DNA from: Thraustochytrium sp. TN22
Taxonomy: Eukaryota; Sar; Bigyra; Thraustochytrida; Thraustochytriidae
Assembly (NCBI GenBank): GCA_013306675.1
Contig: JABLUY010000146.1
Span: 32,113 to 96,112, forward strand
Direction of reading: 5' to 3'
DNA length: 64,000 nucleotides
Shown: piece after piece, positions 9,986 through 19,386 of the stretch
How the letters are laid out: each line of letters opens with the position of its first letter
Position numbering within the stretch: position 1 is the stretch's first letter
Notes under the pieces: generated by a model
What the model saw: only the letters and a program-made list of their open reading frames with translations
What the model was told of the DNA's origin: nothing
Databases searched by the model: none
Translations under genes and position numbers: made by a program

Positions 9986-10923
9986 CAGCAACACCGCCAG
10001 CCGCGCCGACATCGCCTGCGCCGATGGAGCGGCCCTCACTGCAGATCCGCGGGCGCGTCTTCAACCTGATGCCGGAGGGCTCGCTGGAGGGCGTGCCGGA
10101 GTCGGACCTGGGGTCGGCCCTGGCGAACCTGCACGCGCCGTGCACCGTGGTGCTGCGCACTGCGCTGAGCTGCGCGGAAGACACGGTGCAAGCGGTGAAC
10201 TTGACGCGCCCGTTCTCGGAGCCGTCACCGCGGTGGGTGCGGTCGGCGGTGGCGGCTGCGCGCGCCACGGCGCGGGAGACGTGCCCAACGGCGGCCGACG
10301 TGGCCGTCGTGTGCTACCGCGGCGGGCCCTGCGAGGAGGACGAAGTGAGTGCGTGCATCGTGTTTGGCGGGGACGGGGGCTACGAGGTGGTGTACTCCCT
10401 GGTGGACGCCATGGTGGCTGCGGGACGGCGCGCGGCACCGGAGGCTGCTGTGGAGGGCCTGGTCGCCGGGCAGCTCGCGGAGCTGCACGGGCTGACGCAG
10501 GCGACGCAGCACAACGGGGCGCGCGGCGTGCTGGAGTCCTTTGACGCGGCCGGCGAGCGTTGGCACGTGCGGCTCACGGGCGGCGCGCTTGTGCGCGCGC
10601 GGCCAGCGAACGTGCGCGGGTTGTCGGCCGGCGAGAAGGGCCGCGTGCTGGCGTTCTTCGGGTACGCGGGGTGGAGCCGCGCGCAGCTGCTGGGCGAGAT
10701 CGCGCGCGGGCACTGGGGGCTCTGCCACTCGTGCCTGCAAGACATTTGCTGCGCCCCGGAGGACTGCCGCGCCAGCCTCGAGTCGCGACTCGTGTACGCG
10801 CCTGAGTCGGAGATGACGGACGAGTACATCAAAGAGCAGCAGCGGCAGATGGAGGCCTTGCGCGGCGAGGCCCAGCAGGCCACCTCGCACGCCGGCGGCG
10901 CTGCCAATGCGAGGCGTTCATGA
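9076..10923 (+). CDS. RING-CH (MARCH-type) E3 ubiquitin ligase-like protein, soluble
   Basis: 615 residues from the first ATG in this frame (ATGAGCATGGACG); the preceding open frame has no ATG. After an Ala/Asp/Arg-rich N-terminus, a C4HC3 RING-CH finger occupies residues 92-153: C92-x2-C95, C109-x-C111, H119-x2-C122 and C150-x2-C153. The seven-residue gap between C111 and H119 is canonical. The family transfers ubiquitin from an E2 to substrates. Most eukaryotic MARCH proteins have membrane helices beside the finger; none is visible here. Residues about 255-305 hold Ser-Asp repeats and a polyQ tract (nt 9946-9981). The C-terminal half has a predicted beta-rich segment (LESFDAAGERWHVRLTGG) and a second Cys cluster (CHSCLQDICC), both unassigned. 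The substrate is unknown. Confidence 0.8.
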
Positions 10924-11497
10924 TGTTGATGATGAAGGTACCAGTACGTACGTCTTGAATCGCGCTTCGTTTCGTTTCGAGTCGAGTCGAGTCGAGTGGC
11001 GGCCGCTCCGCTCGGAGCCAGAGGTGGTGCTGCTGGCTGCGCGAGATGGAGGCACTCTTTCCGAGACCTTGCTTGTGCTTGGCTTGTTCTTCTCGAGAGA
11101 AGAGCACCCTAACCACGCACATTTGACGCACGTGCCGGGCCTCGTGTACCCTTTCCTTTCCTTTTTCACACCACACAAAGACGACAAGCGCGCTGCAGGC
11201 CTGACCTGACAAGCGCGAGAGCGTGCGGGGATACTATTATAAGACAAAAGTTTGCTTGATTGGAGTCGACAGGCAGGTATCGAGTTCATAAAAGCGGGCG
11301 AGGCCACGAGGCTCCCGCACGAAGTTTGGGTGTAGAGAGGGGCTCTTCGTGCGCGCGCATCTCAAGCCAATTTTCGCCGGCGGCGCAAGCGTTCCAAACA
11401 CTTGCGTCCGGCGGGAGAAGAAGATAGGCGAGGCGGGCACGAGAAGGGAAGAGAGAGAAAGAGAGAGACCGCGCGGGCGCATGCTCGCGCGGCGGAA
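10924..11497. other. Convergent intergenic region
   Basis: 574 bp between the 3' ends of the RING-CH gene (+) and the hook-like gene (-). It contains a short GTCGA run (10981-10995), an A/T-rich patch ATACTATTATAAGAC at about 11230-11244, and purine-rich GAGAGAGA at 11450-11466. No ORF is believable. Confidence 0.4.
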
Positions 11498-12433
11498 TCA
11501 GTTGACAAAGTGGTGGAGGCGCTCGGACATGCCGTAGGCACGGCGGTCGACAGCGCGCAGGTAGTCGGCGAGATCCGAGCCGCAAAAGTCGCGCATGCAG
11601 GCGAAGCAGCGCTGGTCCTGCAGGTTTTCGGCCTTTTGGTTGCGCAGCTCGGTGAGCTGGCCCGTGCGGATGTTGAAGGCGACGCGCTGGCACATGTCGA
11701 GCGCAGGCTGGGCGGCATCGTCCGAGCCCGCGTCCGAGTCGGCCTCGGCCATGATCATCTCGGTGGGGCCGCGCGGCGAGGCGCTGGCCACGGCCACAGC
11801 GGCGCGAGAGGCCTCGGCGGAGTCGTCGTCGTCCGTCTCCATGGCGTCGGGGATGTCGGTGGCGGCGCCGCCAGCGTTGGCGGCGGTCGGCGCGCGCAGT
11901 GCGGCGTCGAGCGCCTGCTTGCACAGCTGGAAGCGCTCGACGACGCGCGACTTGTCGCGGGCCACCTCCGTGGCGCGGATCTTGGCGCCGATCTCGTCGA
12001 GCGTGGTGCGCACCTCGGCTTCGGACGCGAAGGCGCGCGCGCAGACGCTGCAGCAGCCGCCGGCCTCGGCGTCCTCGTGCTGGTCCGCGAGCAGCTGGAT
12101 GGCGCCGGCGAAGATGCTGATGTCGCGCTCCATGTCGGTCTTGATGTCCAGGAGCGTCTTGTATTGGTCATACGCGTCTTCCGGGTCGCCGTACTCCTCG
12201 AGCAGTTCCTTCAGCTCGGCCGACGACTCCACCAGCGCGCTCAGCTGCGCCTTGATCAGGCCTCCACGGCCTGCCGGCGCATCCAGCGTGGCGCACGGCG
12301 GCAGCAGCACCTGCTGCTGCTGCTGCTGCTGCTGCTGCTTGTTGCCGCCCTGCGCCGCCGGGGGCTGCGCGCCCGCCTGCTGCAGCTCCGCCGCCGACGC
12401 GCACAGGGGCGTCTGGCCGGACGGCGGCGCCAT
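11498..12433 (-). CDS. Small coiled-coil protein with Rad50-type zinc-hook motif
   Basis: 311 residues from the ATG at 12433 (AGCATGG context). A polyQ run lies at residues 33-41. Residues about 60-180 are helical, broken by GGCCSVCARAFASEAEV at 125-141, with hook cysteines C128-x2-C131. Both the cysteines and the following F-x-x-EAE-x pattern resemble the zinc hook of Rad50, where two hooks share one zinc to bridge DNA ends. A second CxxC (C276-x2-C279, CFACMRDF) lies near the C-terminus after an acidic Asp/Ser-rich linker. There is no Walker A, signature or Walker B motif, so this is not an SMC/Rad50 ATPase. It could be a stand-alone hook protein or another treble-clef-like zinc protein with chance similarity. 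The upstream leader is a GTCGA satellite. Confidence 0.6.
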   Translation of the reverse strand: MAPPSGQTPLCASAAELQQAGAQPPAAQGGNKQQQQQQQQQVLLPPCATLDAPAGRGGLIKAQLSALVESSAELKELLEEYGDPEDAYDQYKTLLDIKTDMERDISIFAGAIQLLADQHEDAEAGGCCSVCARAFASEAEVRTTLDEIGAKIRATEVARDKSRVVERFQLCKQALDAALRAPTAANAGGAATDIPDAMETDDDDSAEASRAAVAVASASPRGPTEMIMAEADSDAGSDDAAQPALDMCQRVAFNIRTGQLTELRNQKAENLQDQRCFACMRDFCGSDLADYLRAVDRRAYGMSERLHHFVN

Positions 12434-12456
12434 GCTTGCGCTGCGCGAGCGCGAGC

Positions 12457-12578
12457 GGGGGTCGAGTCGAGTCGGGTCGCGTCGAGGCAGCACGAGGCAG
12501 CACGAGTCGAGTCGAGTCGGGACGAGAAGAGTTTGGTCTTCTTGTCGAGTCGAGTCGAGTCGAGTCGAGTCGAGTCGA
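12457..12578. repeat. GTCGA pentanucleotide satellite
   Basis: Interrupted GTCGA units from 12457, then seven perfect copies at 12544-12578. It lies in the leader of the hook-like gene, starting about 25 bp upstream of its ATG. Shorter copies of the same unit occur at 10981-10995 beyond the other end of this gene. Confidence 0.85.
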
Positions 12579-12970
12579 GACGAGACCTGACGCGAGGAGA
12601 GGAGAGGGCGAGCGCCAGGCGTCCGCGTGGCACGCAACCTCGCGCGGCCGAAGCCGGCGGCCGGCGCTGCGCTCGCGCGCGGGCCTAGATGATGCTCTTT
12701 GTTTTGTTTGAATCCCGGGCGAGCGAGCACAGTCACGCCTCGCCTCCTCGCCGCCGCTGCTGCTCGCCGCTCTCCGCCGCCGCTGCCTGCGCCGGCGCGC
12801 GGCTGCTGGGCGCTCCGCGGCGGCGCGGCGGGCGCGGAGGCGGGCGCGGCGGGGCGGCGCGGCCGGGCGGGCGGGCGGGCGCGAGCGCGAGCGCGAAGGC
12901 GAGATGGAATAGAAACCAGCGGGAAGGAGGCGCGCTCCGAGCGCAGGCAGGAGAAGCGACTCTACTGTGC

Positions 12971-13054
12971 GGCGCGCGGGCCCCACTTGCGGGCGCGCCG
13001 GCCCCACTTGCAGGCGCGCCAGCGCCACTTGCAAGCGCGCAAGCGCCACTTGCG
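12971..13054. repeat. 21-bp minisatellite, four copies
   Basis: Four tandem 21-bp units (12971, 12992, 13013, 13034) of the form GGCGCGCC-R-GC-S-CCACTTGC-R. CCACTTGC is invariant in all four. It lies between two divergent promoters, so it may be a binding-site array or a plain minisatellite. Confidence 0.75.
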
Positions 13055-13765
13055 GCGGACGCGCGGCCGGCGCCCAAGTGCGCTTTCGCGGGCGCGCGCA
13101 GGATGCGCCGCCTCTGCGCCCAAGCCGCGCAGCGGGGCGGGGGGGGCGCCGCACTGGGGCGGGCCGGCGCCGGGAGGGGGGGCTGCGGGAGAAGGGCGAG
13201 GGGGGGGCGCGCGGGTGGGGGGACGGGGGGATGCGAGGGCGGGGGCGCGGCCGCGCGGTCAGTCAGGTGCGGGGAACGGCGGCGCGGGAGACGCGCGGGA
13301 GAAGGGCAGTGGCGGAGGATTCGAGGGATCCGCGCGCAGAGGGGCGCAGGGGCGGCGGATTGCCGATCCCCGCCGCGTTCGCGCGAAGCGCCCCCCCACG
13401 CAGCGGCCCGCAGCCACGCGGCGCGCGTTCGGCCGTCCTCCGCGCGCTCTGCGCGGCGGCGCCGCGGCGCCCCCCGCCAGGCGCGCCAGTGGGCGCGGTC
13501 GCGGAGTCTCCGAGAGGAACGGCTAGCCCCCACGGATTCGCCGGTGCCGCCGGCGGCGCTGACTGGCGCGCGGTTGGGCCGGAAAATAGGCCGCTTAGCG
13601 GTACCGCGCGGCGGTACCGCGCGGCGCGGCGGGAGGCGGACGCAGGGCGGGCTGCGCAGGCGCGCAGGCGAGGCCAGGCAGATCCGGAGACGGCGGAGAG
13701 GCCGAGCGCGCGCGGGAGAGGCGCGGCGCCGGCGCGCGGGCGGAGACGCGGCGGAGGAGCGCGGG

Positions 13766-14314
13766 ATGACGGGCGCGCTGGCGGCAGGCCTGCGCGGCGC
13801 GGCGCGGCGCGGCGCGGCGCGGCCCATGGCGGCCATGGGCATCGCGCAGACGCGGGCGCAGACGCGGGCGCAGGCGCAGACGCAGGCGCACGCGCAGGCG
13901 CAGGCGCAGGCGCGCGCGCTGGGAGGCTGGGCGGCCACGGCTCGGGTCGGCCAGGCGCACGCGCGGGGATGGACGGCCGCGCAGCTTGCGCCGCGAGGCG
14001 TCTCCGTGCGCGCCATGTCGACGGGGCTCTCGCAGGATGACCTGCGCAAGCGCTCCGGCGAGTTTCAGGACGACTTCGCGGAGGCGCGCCTGTGCCTGGG
14101 CGACGCCATGGACTCCATGGAGACTGTGTACTTTGAGGAGGACCTCGAGGAGGCCCAGAACGCCGTCGCCGCCTGCCTCGACTCGTACAAGGCCCTTATC
14201 GCTGACCTGTCGGAGGAGCAGGCTGGCGCCTTTAAGCGCGAGAATGGACTCAAGGTCGAGCAGCTCAAGGGCGAGCTGGACGCCCTGATGAAGAGTCTCA
14301 TCGAGGACCACTGA
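13766..14314 (+). CDS. Small protein with probable mitochondrial presequence
   Basis: 182 residues from the ATG at 13766. The first 85 residues are rich in Ala, Arg and Gln with almost no acidic residues, typical of an organelle-targeting presequence, and include an unusual (R/Q/H)AQ(T/A) run encoded by CAGGCG-like hexamers. The segment VSVRAMSTG near residue 85 resembles a processing site. The mature part (about 86-182) is acidic and alpha-helical, with a FQDDFAEARLCLGDAMDSME segment and C-terminal LKGELDALMKSLIEDH, suggesting a small helical-bundle or coiled-coil protein. I do not recognise the family. It starts a plus-strand run with TBCE. Confidence 0.65.
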   Translation: MTGALAAGLRGAARRGAARPMAAMGIAQTRAQTRAQAQTQAHAQAQAQARALGGWAATARVGQAHARGWTAAQLAPRGVSVRAMSTGLSQDDLRKRSGEFQDDFAEARLCLGDAMDSMETVYFEEDLEEAQNAVAACLDSYKALIADLSEEQAGAFKRENGLKVEQLKGELDALMKSLIEDH

Positions 14315-15207
14315 TTGCCTGGCTGTGAAGACGGGTGAGCCACGCGAGGCTGAGCCGAGTTGGCCAGCCAGCCAGCCTTGGCCTCGAAAGGCCAGGTGCG
14401 CACGCAGCGTCGCAGGCAGGCAGGTTGGCAAGCGACAAAGAGTGTATCCTGCCGTCATGTCAAAAAGTAGGTTGGCCTCTGTTTTGGGGAAAAAATCCCT
14501 TGGAGAGGTCGCGTAACAGAATTCTTCATCCAAGCGCTTTTCCTTCATGTCCTTTTCCTTCTTAGTCCAGCCGTCGGCCGCGCGGCGATGGCAGGCAGCA
14601 GGCACGACATCACCCTGCCTCACAGTTTGCTCTCCCTCTCGACCTTCACGACCCTCTCCGGCCTCTCGGCCCTCTCGGCCCTCTCGGCCCCGCGTGGCCA
14701 GTTCCGGATTTGCCTTGCGTGGCCAGTTCCGGTTTTGCCTTGGATGCTTGCAAACGTTGAGAGCGAGGAGGTTGCGAGGAGTGTCGCCAAGCCTTCATCA
14801 TCGCCGGTTGCAACGTACTTCAAATGAGCAAGAGTGGCGCGCGCTCGCGGCATGACATGTGCAGCGAAGGAGGCGACTTCTGTTCTGGCGACCGTGGCGA
14901 ACGGATGCACGCGCCCTGGGTGCCGCGCCAGCCCAGTTGCCTGAGTCAGCCTGACGATGGCGATGATGCGAAGAACCGGACTCAATAACAACGTCTAACG
15001 GTCGCGCTGCTCGCCATCCCAGCCAGGGTCGCGAAGGCGCGTTCAAGGCGGGCTCGCGGCGGCAATCAAGAAACTCCCGCGCAGGCGCGGCGGCGGCGGC
15101 GGCGAGGCGCGGCAGCGGCGGCGGCGGCGGCGGCGGCGGCGGAGCTTGAGCTTGCTCGGCGGCGGCCCGCGGCCCGGCGCTCGCGCGCGCGGCCGGAGGC
15201 GGCGGGG
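14315..15207. other. Intergenic region before TBCE
   Basis: 893 bp with no supported ORF. Two small repeats are present: a CCTCTCGGC-type run (about 14651-14690) and a 25-bp tandem duplication (14692-14741). The last 150 bp are a CGGCGG-rich leader. Confidence 0.45.
14692..14741. repeat. 25-bp tandem duplication
   Basis: Two adjacent 25-bp copies (14692-14716 and 14717-14741) beginning GCGTGGCCAGTTCCGG, with one mismatch (ATTTG against TTTTG). Confidence 0.85.
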
Positions 15208-17583
15208 ATGGCGGCCTTCGAGGTGGGCGGCGTCGTGGTGGACGAGGAGGGCCACCGCGGCTGGGTGCGCTACGTGGGGCCCGTCGCGACGGCCAAGAAG
15301 AAGGAAGCCGTGTGGGTCGGCGTGGAGTGGGAGACGGCGGGGCGCGGCAAGCATGACGGCGCCGTCAAGGACAAGGCGAGCGGGGAGGAGACGAGGTATT
15401 TCACGTGCGCCGAGGGCCAGGGGTCCTTCGTCAAGCCGCAGTTCCTGCGCGCCGGCGTGACCTTCGCGGACGCACTCATCACCAGATACGAGCCCGAGGC
15501 CGCGCAGCGCGAGGCCGAGGATGGCGAGGGCGCCGGCGCGGGCGGCGAGGGCGACGACGGCGAGGCTGGGCCCCGGCGGCGCAACGGCGAGGTCGTGGAG
15601 ATCGAGGCCGTCGGCATGGACCAGATCCGCGGCAAGCAGCGCATCCACAAGCTCCGCGAGGTGTCGCTGGCATCGTGCGTCGTGGTGTCCGCCGGCCGCG
15701 CCGGCTGGATCCGCGAGAACTGCCCGCACGTGCACGAGCTGGACCTGTCGGACAACCTGATCGACTCGTGGGCCACGGTCGGCGAGGTGGCGCAGCAGCT
15801 CGACCAGCTCGAGCACCTGTCGCTGGCGCGCAACCACCTGCGCTCCGGCCTGCCCATCAACCCGATCGAGCCGCTCCCGGCGCCGCTCAAGGTGCCCATG
15901 GCGGCGCTTCGCGTGCTGGTGCTCAACCGCACCGGCACCACCTTCTCGCAGGTGCAGCGCCTGGACGAGGAGGGCGTGCTGCCGGTGCTGGAGGAGCTCG
16001 TGCTGGGTGACAATGACCTGACCTCGCTCGACCCCATCGGCAGCCTCAAGTCCGCCGAGGTGGCGCACCCCAAGGGCTCCTACGCCGCCTGGGCGCAGGA
16101 GCAGATCAAGCTGGTCGACCGCAAGGGCTTCACGCCGGAGTCCTTCGCCAAGGGCTTTGCGTGCCTGCGCAAGATCGACATCTCGCGCAACAAGCTCGCG
16201 ACCTGGTCCGAGGTCTGGCGTCTCGCGCGCCTCCCGGCGCTGCGCCACATCAACGCGAGCGACAACCCAATCGAGGAGGTCTTCTTCGACCCGCCCGCTG
16301 CCGTCGCCGCCACGGATCTCAGCGAGGGTGGCCAGGAGCAGCAGCAGCAGCAATCGGAGGGAGAGGAGGCCTGCTGCGGCGCCGAGGGCGGCGCCTGCGC
16401 CCCGCCCGCGCCGGCGCCACGCACCGAGAACGAGCTGCAGCAGTCGCGCCTCGAGGCCGCACAGGCCTTTGAGCGCGGGCTCGCGCCGGACGCCGCCTCG
16501 CCGCAGCCCGTGGCCGAGTCCGAGTCCGAGGGGGGGAGCCCTGAGCCGCAGGACGCCGAGCGCAAGGCAGAGGACGGGGCAGCCCCCGCCGACGCGCGGT
16601 CCGCCGACGGCAAGAAGCCGTCCCGCTTCGTGGAGGAGCTGGACATCGTCATGAGCAACGGCATGGTGATCCCCATGCTCGAGAAGCGCGAGCGCGCTCG
16701 CTACACCGAGGCGCGCCTCTTCCGCGGCTCCGGCAAGGTGGGCGGCTCGCAGCCCTTTAGCGCGCTCGAGACGCTCCTCCTCTGCAGGACGCGCATTGCG
16801 GCCTGGTCCAGCGTCGACGCGCTCAACGCCTTCCCTGCGCTCAAGGAGCTGCGCCTGCAGGGCTCGCCCGTCATCGCCGCGGCCGGCAACGCCGGCGCCG
16901 CGCGCCAGACCACCATTGCGCGCGTGCGCGGCCTCGAGCGCCTCAACGGGTCCGAGGTCGCCCCGCGCGAGCGCTCCGACGCCGAGCGCCTCTACCTCAA
17001 GCGTGTCGCCGTCGCGCTCACCGACCTGGCGCCGCCCGCGCGCGACGCCAAGCTCGCTGAGCACCCGCGCTACGCCGAGCTCGTCGCCGAGCACGGCGAC
17101 CCGGCCGAGGCCGCGCGCCGCGCCAAGGCCGCGCAGGAGGCTGACGGCTCGCTCGCCTCCAACAGCGCCAAGGTCACCATCCGCAGCTTCGATCCGCGCA
17201 CCTGTACGGCGCCGCCCGTCACCAAGCGCCTCCCGCTCGCCATGACCGTCAAGGAGCTCAAGCTGCTCTGCCAGCGCCTCTTTAGCGTCGACACCGATCT
17301 GCAGACGCTCTTTTACCGCGAGACCGGCAAGGACTTTGGCCACCCCGTCGCGCTCGACGAGGACGGCATGTCCATCGTCGACTTTGGCGTCAAGCCCGGC
17401 GGCGAGATCATTATGGAGGCGCGCGACCCGGAGAAGGACAAGGCAGACGCTGACAAGCGTGCCGCCCGCGACGCGCAGCGCATGAAGGACCAGGAGTCCC
17501 GCGCTGAGCGTGAGGCTGCCATCAAGCGCGACGAGATCCAGCAGCTCAAGGACTCCGTTCTCTCTGGCGGCCCGGCCAGTTAG
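15208..17583 (+). CDS. TBCE: Tubulin-folding cofactor E (CAP-Gly, LRR, ubiquitin-like)
   Basis: 791 residues. The domain order is that of tubulin cofactor E. An N-terminal CAP-Gly domain spans about 5-80 (GVEWETAGRGKHDG, then the GSFV element). Leucine-rich repeats follow at about 165-365 (HVHELDLSDNLI, LEHLSLARNHL). A Gln/Glu/Pro-rich insertion (about 370-490) is not found in most homologues. More LRR follows (about 510-590). A ubiquitin-like domain at about 645-740 begins KVTIRSFDPRTC and ends in GGEIIMEAR. TBCE binds alpha-tubulin and, with cofactors C and D, assembles the tubulin heterodimer. At 791 residues it is longer than the usual roughly 500-550 because of the insertion and a charged C-terminal coil. 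The GGGGATGG start fits. Confidence is high from domain order alone. Confidence 0.9.
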   Translation: MAAFEVGGVVVDEEGHRGWVRYVGPVATAKKKEAVWVGVEWETAGRGKHDGAVKDKASGEETRYFTCAEGQGSFVKPQFLRAGVTFADALITRYEPEAAQREAEDGEGAGAGGEGDDGEAGPRRRNGEVVEIEAVGMDQIRGKQRIHKLREVSLASCVVVSAGRAGWIRENCPHVHELDLSDNLIDSWATVGEVAQQLDQLEHLSLARNHLRSGLPINPIEPLPAPLKVPMAALRVLVLNRTGTTFSQVQRLDEEGVLPVLEELVLGDNDLTSLDPIGSLKSAEVAHPKGSYAAWAQEQIKLVDRKGFTPESFAKGFACLRKIDISRNKLATWSEVWRLARLPALRHINASDNPIEEVFFDPPAAVAATDLSEGGQEQQQQQSEGEEACCGAEGGACAPPAPAPRTENELQQSRLEAAQAFERGLAPDAASPQPVAESESEGGSPEPQDAERKAEDGAAPADARSADGKKPSRFVEELDIVMSNGMVIPMLEKRERARYTEARLFRGSGKVGGSQPFSALETLLLCRTRIAAWSSVDALNAFPALKELRLQGSPVIAAAGNAGAARQTTIARVRGLERLNGSEVAPRERSDAERLYLKRVAVALTDLAPPARDAKLAEHPRYAELVAEHGDPAEAARRAKAAQEADGSLASNSAKVTIRSFDPRTCTAPPVTKRLPLAMTVKELKLLCQRLFSVDTDLQTLFYRETGKDFGHPVALDEDGMSIVDFGVKPGGEIIMEARDPEKDKADADKRAARDAQRMKDQESRAEREAAIKRDEIQQLKDSVLSGGPAS

Positions 17584-17916
17584 TTCTAGAAGTCTGTGCG
17601 TTATTGGCTCGTGCGTAGAGCCCGACAAGTTGTGGTAACCTAACTCTTTGTTGCAAACAAATCTGTGGTAGAAGAAAAGAAAAGAAGCTTCGATCAAAGT
17701 ACCATAGTTCGCTCCTTGGCATTGACAGAGATGACCTTGGCCAGAACACGGACAGACCCTGGGTGTAAGCCCTCCGCGTCTCCTCTCTCCTTTGCGGCTC
17801 GATACGCGAGCGACCGTGACAGCCTCGTGTGTGTGCAAGTCCAAAAAAAGAAAATTACATCGTTTCCCATGGATCAAAAGCATCTTCTACTTGAGTTGTC
17901 TTGAGTTACTGGACAG
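17584..17916. other. Short convergent intergenic region
   Basis: 333 bp between the TBCE stop and the LRR-gene stop on the other strand. It is less GC-rich than its surroundings, with A-rich patches (17667-17690, 17845-17857) that could serve 3'-end formation. Nothing else is seen. Confidence 0.4.
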
Positions 17917-19386
17917 TTACTGCTGCTGGAGGCCATCCAGCGCCACAATCAACGTGGGCCGAGCAGCGCGGAACTGCTCCGCAAGCTCCTTACCGTCGCC
18001 TAGGTCATTGCCACCGAGCTCCAGGACGCGCAGGCCATCGCCTTCCGAGGCAGCTAGAACCTGGATGAGCGCCTCGGCACCAGGTCGAGTCAGACCGACA
18101 CCACCAAGGGCCAGCGTGCGCAGCGCGCCCTCGCCCTCGCCGTTAGCGAGCGCAGCGCACACCAGAGCGGCGCCATCGTCGCCCAGCGCATTGCCCATGA
18201 GGCGCAGCTCCTCGAGAGAATTGGCCGAGAGCGCGAGGCGGACCGCCTCGGCGAAGGCCGCGCTCTTTTCGCTGTCATTGCCGCTGCGAGGCGCCACCGG
18301 ATCCTCCTCCTCCTCCTCGTCGTCGCCGGCCTGGTTGCCCTTTTGCAGACCGATTCCGACGCTAGTTAGGTTGAGGCGAGCGAGCGTCGGGGCGCTGGCC
18401 GCAGCGAGAGCCGCCGCGAGCGCACGCAAGCCGTCCAAACCGACTGGGTTGGCCCGAATGTCGAGGTCCTCGAGCTGCGTCGCGCAGGCCGCCGCGGCCG
18501 CCTCGTCCACAGCGCTGATCTCATTGCGACCGGCCGCCAAGACGCGCAGCGTGCGAAAGCGAGAGCCGGGCCGCGCCGCCGCCGCGCAGGCCGCCGCAAA
18601 GCCAGCCGTACCGAGACCGCAGCCGTCCACGTGCAGCTCCCGCACGCCGTGCTCGTGCTCCTGGGCAGCCTCGGGGCCTTCGTCCTCCTCCCCTTGCTGC
18701 TGCTGCTGCTGCTCCAGTTGGTCGGAGCCGCTCGAGCCCACGAGCGCGGCGACGCCCTGGTCGCCCACGGACGGGTTGTCGCTGAGCACGAGGCGCAGGC
18801 CGGCGTTGCCCTTGGCAGCGGCGCGCAGCGCGAGGCCGAGCGCGCGGCAGCCGTCCACGCCGAGCCCCGTGGCGTTGAGCTCGAGATTGCGCAGGAGCGC
18901 GGGCGCGTCGCGCAGGCCGGCGGCGAGCGCGGCGACGCCCTCATCGCCGAGCGCGTTGCGGCCCAGGCGCACGTCCTGCAGCGCGTGCGAGGGCGTCGCC
19001 AGCACTCGCGCGAGCGAGGCCATGCCGGGCGGGCCGATGCTCTTGAGCTCCAGGTCGAGCGCCTCGAGCGTCGGGTTGTCCCAGGCGTCCAGCAGCGCGT
19101 GCAGCTCGTCGTCGCCAAAGGCCGCGCACCCGAGCGCCAGCCTGCGCAGGCGCCTGTTCCTGCGCAGCGCGGCGCCGATCCTGCGCGCGGCCTCAGGCGT
19201 CACGCTGTGTCCCGAGCAGAGCAGCTCGTCCAGCGAGGTGTTGTCCGCGAGCGCGTCGGCGAGCGCGGCCAGCCCTGCCTCGTCCACCTTGCGCAGGCTC
19301 AGCACCAGCATCGCCGGCCCGGTCTCGTTGGCGCGCAGCTTCGCGACCAGGTCGTCCACGCCGCGCCGCGGCTGGCCCCACGCCAT
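17917..19386 (-). CDS. Leucine-rich-repeat protein, ribonuclease-inhibitor type
   Basis: 489 residues from the ATG at 19386, the last start before the repeats (MAWGQPRRG). Almost the whole protein is RI-type leucine-rich repeats of about 27-30 residues, such as LRRLALGCAAFGDDELHALL, LQDVRLGRNALGDEGVAAL and LRTLALGGVGLTRPGAEALI. Short acidic/Gln inserts (QQQQQQGEEDEGPE, DDEEEEEDP) interrupt two loops. There is no NACHT, kinase or F-box, so this is a pure scaffold like RanGAP- or NLRC3-type LRR proteins. The catalytic Arg of RanGAP cannot be assigned. It is divergent from the TOG gene, with only 203 bp between ATGs. Confidence 0.8.
   Translation of the reverse strand: MAWGQPRRGVDDLVAKLRANETGPAMLVLSLRKVDEAGLAALADALADNTSLDELLCSGHSVTPEAARRIGAALRRNRRLRRLALGCAAFGDDELHALLDAWDNPTLEALDLELKSIGPPGMASLARVLATPSHALQDVRLGRNALGDEGVAALAAGLRDAPALLRNLELNATGLGVDGCRALGLALRAAAKGNAGLRLVLSDNPSVGDQGVAALVGSSGSDQLEQQQQQQGEEDEGPEAAQEHEHGVRELHVDGCGLGTAGFAAACAAAARPGSRFRTLRVLAAGRNEISAVDEAAAAACATQLEDLDIRANPVGLDGLRALAAALAAASAPTLARLNLTSVGIGLQKGNQAGDDEEEEEDPVAPRSGNDSEKSAAFAEAVRLALSANSLEELRLMGNALGDDGAALVCAALANGEGEGALRTLALGGVGLTRPGAEALIQVLAASEGDGLRVLELGGNDLGDGKELAEQFRAARPTLIVALDGLQQQ

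Larger units (their letters stand above)
12434..13765. promoter_or_regulatory. Divergent intergenic region rich in satellites
   Basis: 1.33 kb between divergent genes. It holds GTCGA pentamers (12457-12578), a four-copy 21-bp minisatellite with CCACTTGC (12971-13054), very G-rich runs (13137-13235) and a doubled GCGGTACCGCGCG (about 13602-13628). ORFs across it are compositional and lack support. Confidence 0.5.

Noticed and set aside
15043-17883. 946-codon minus-strand ORF opposite TBCE
   Set aside because: In GC-rich genes with G/C third positions the antisense frame rarely meets a stop. The translation (Leu/Arg/His-rich) matches nothing, while the sense strand has a complete domain series.
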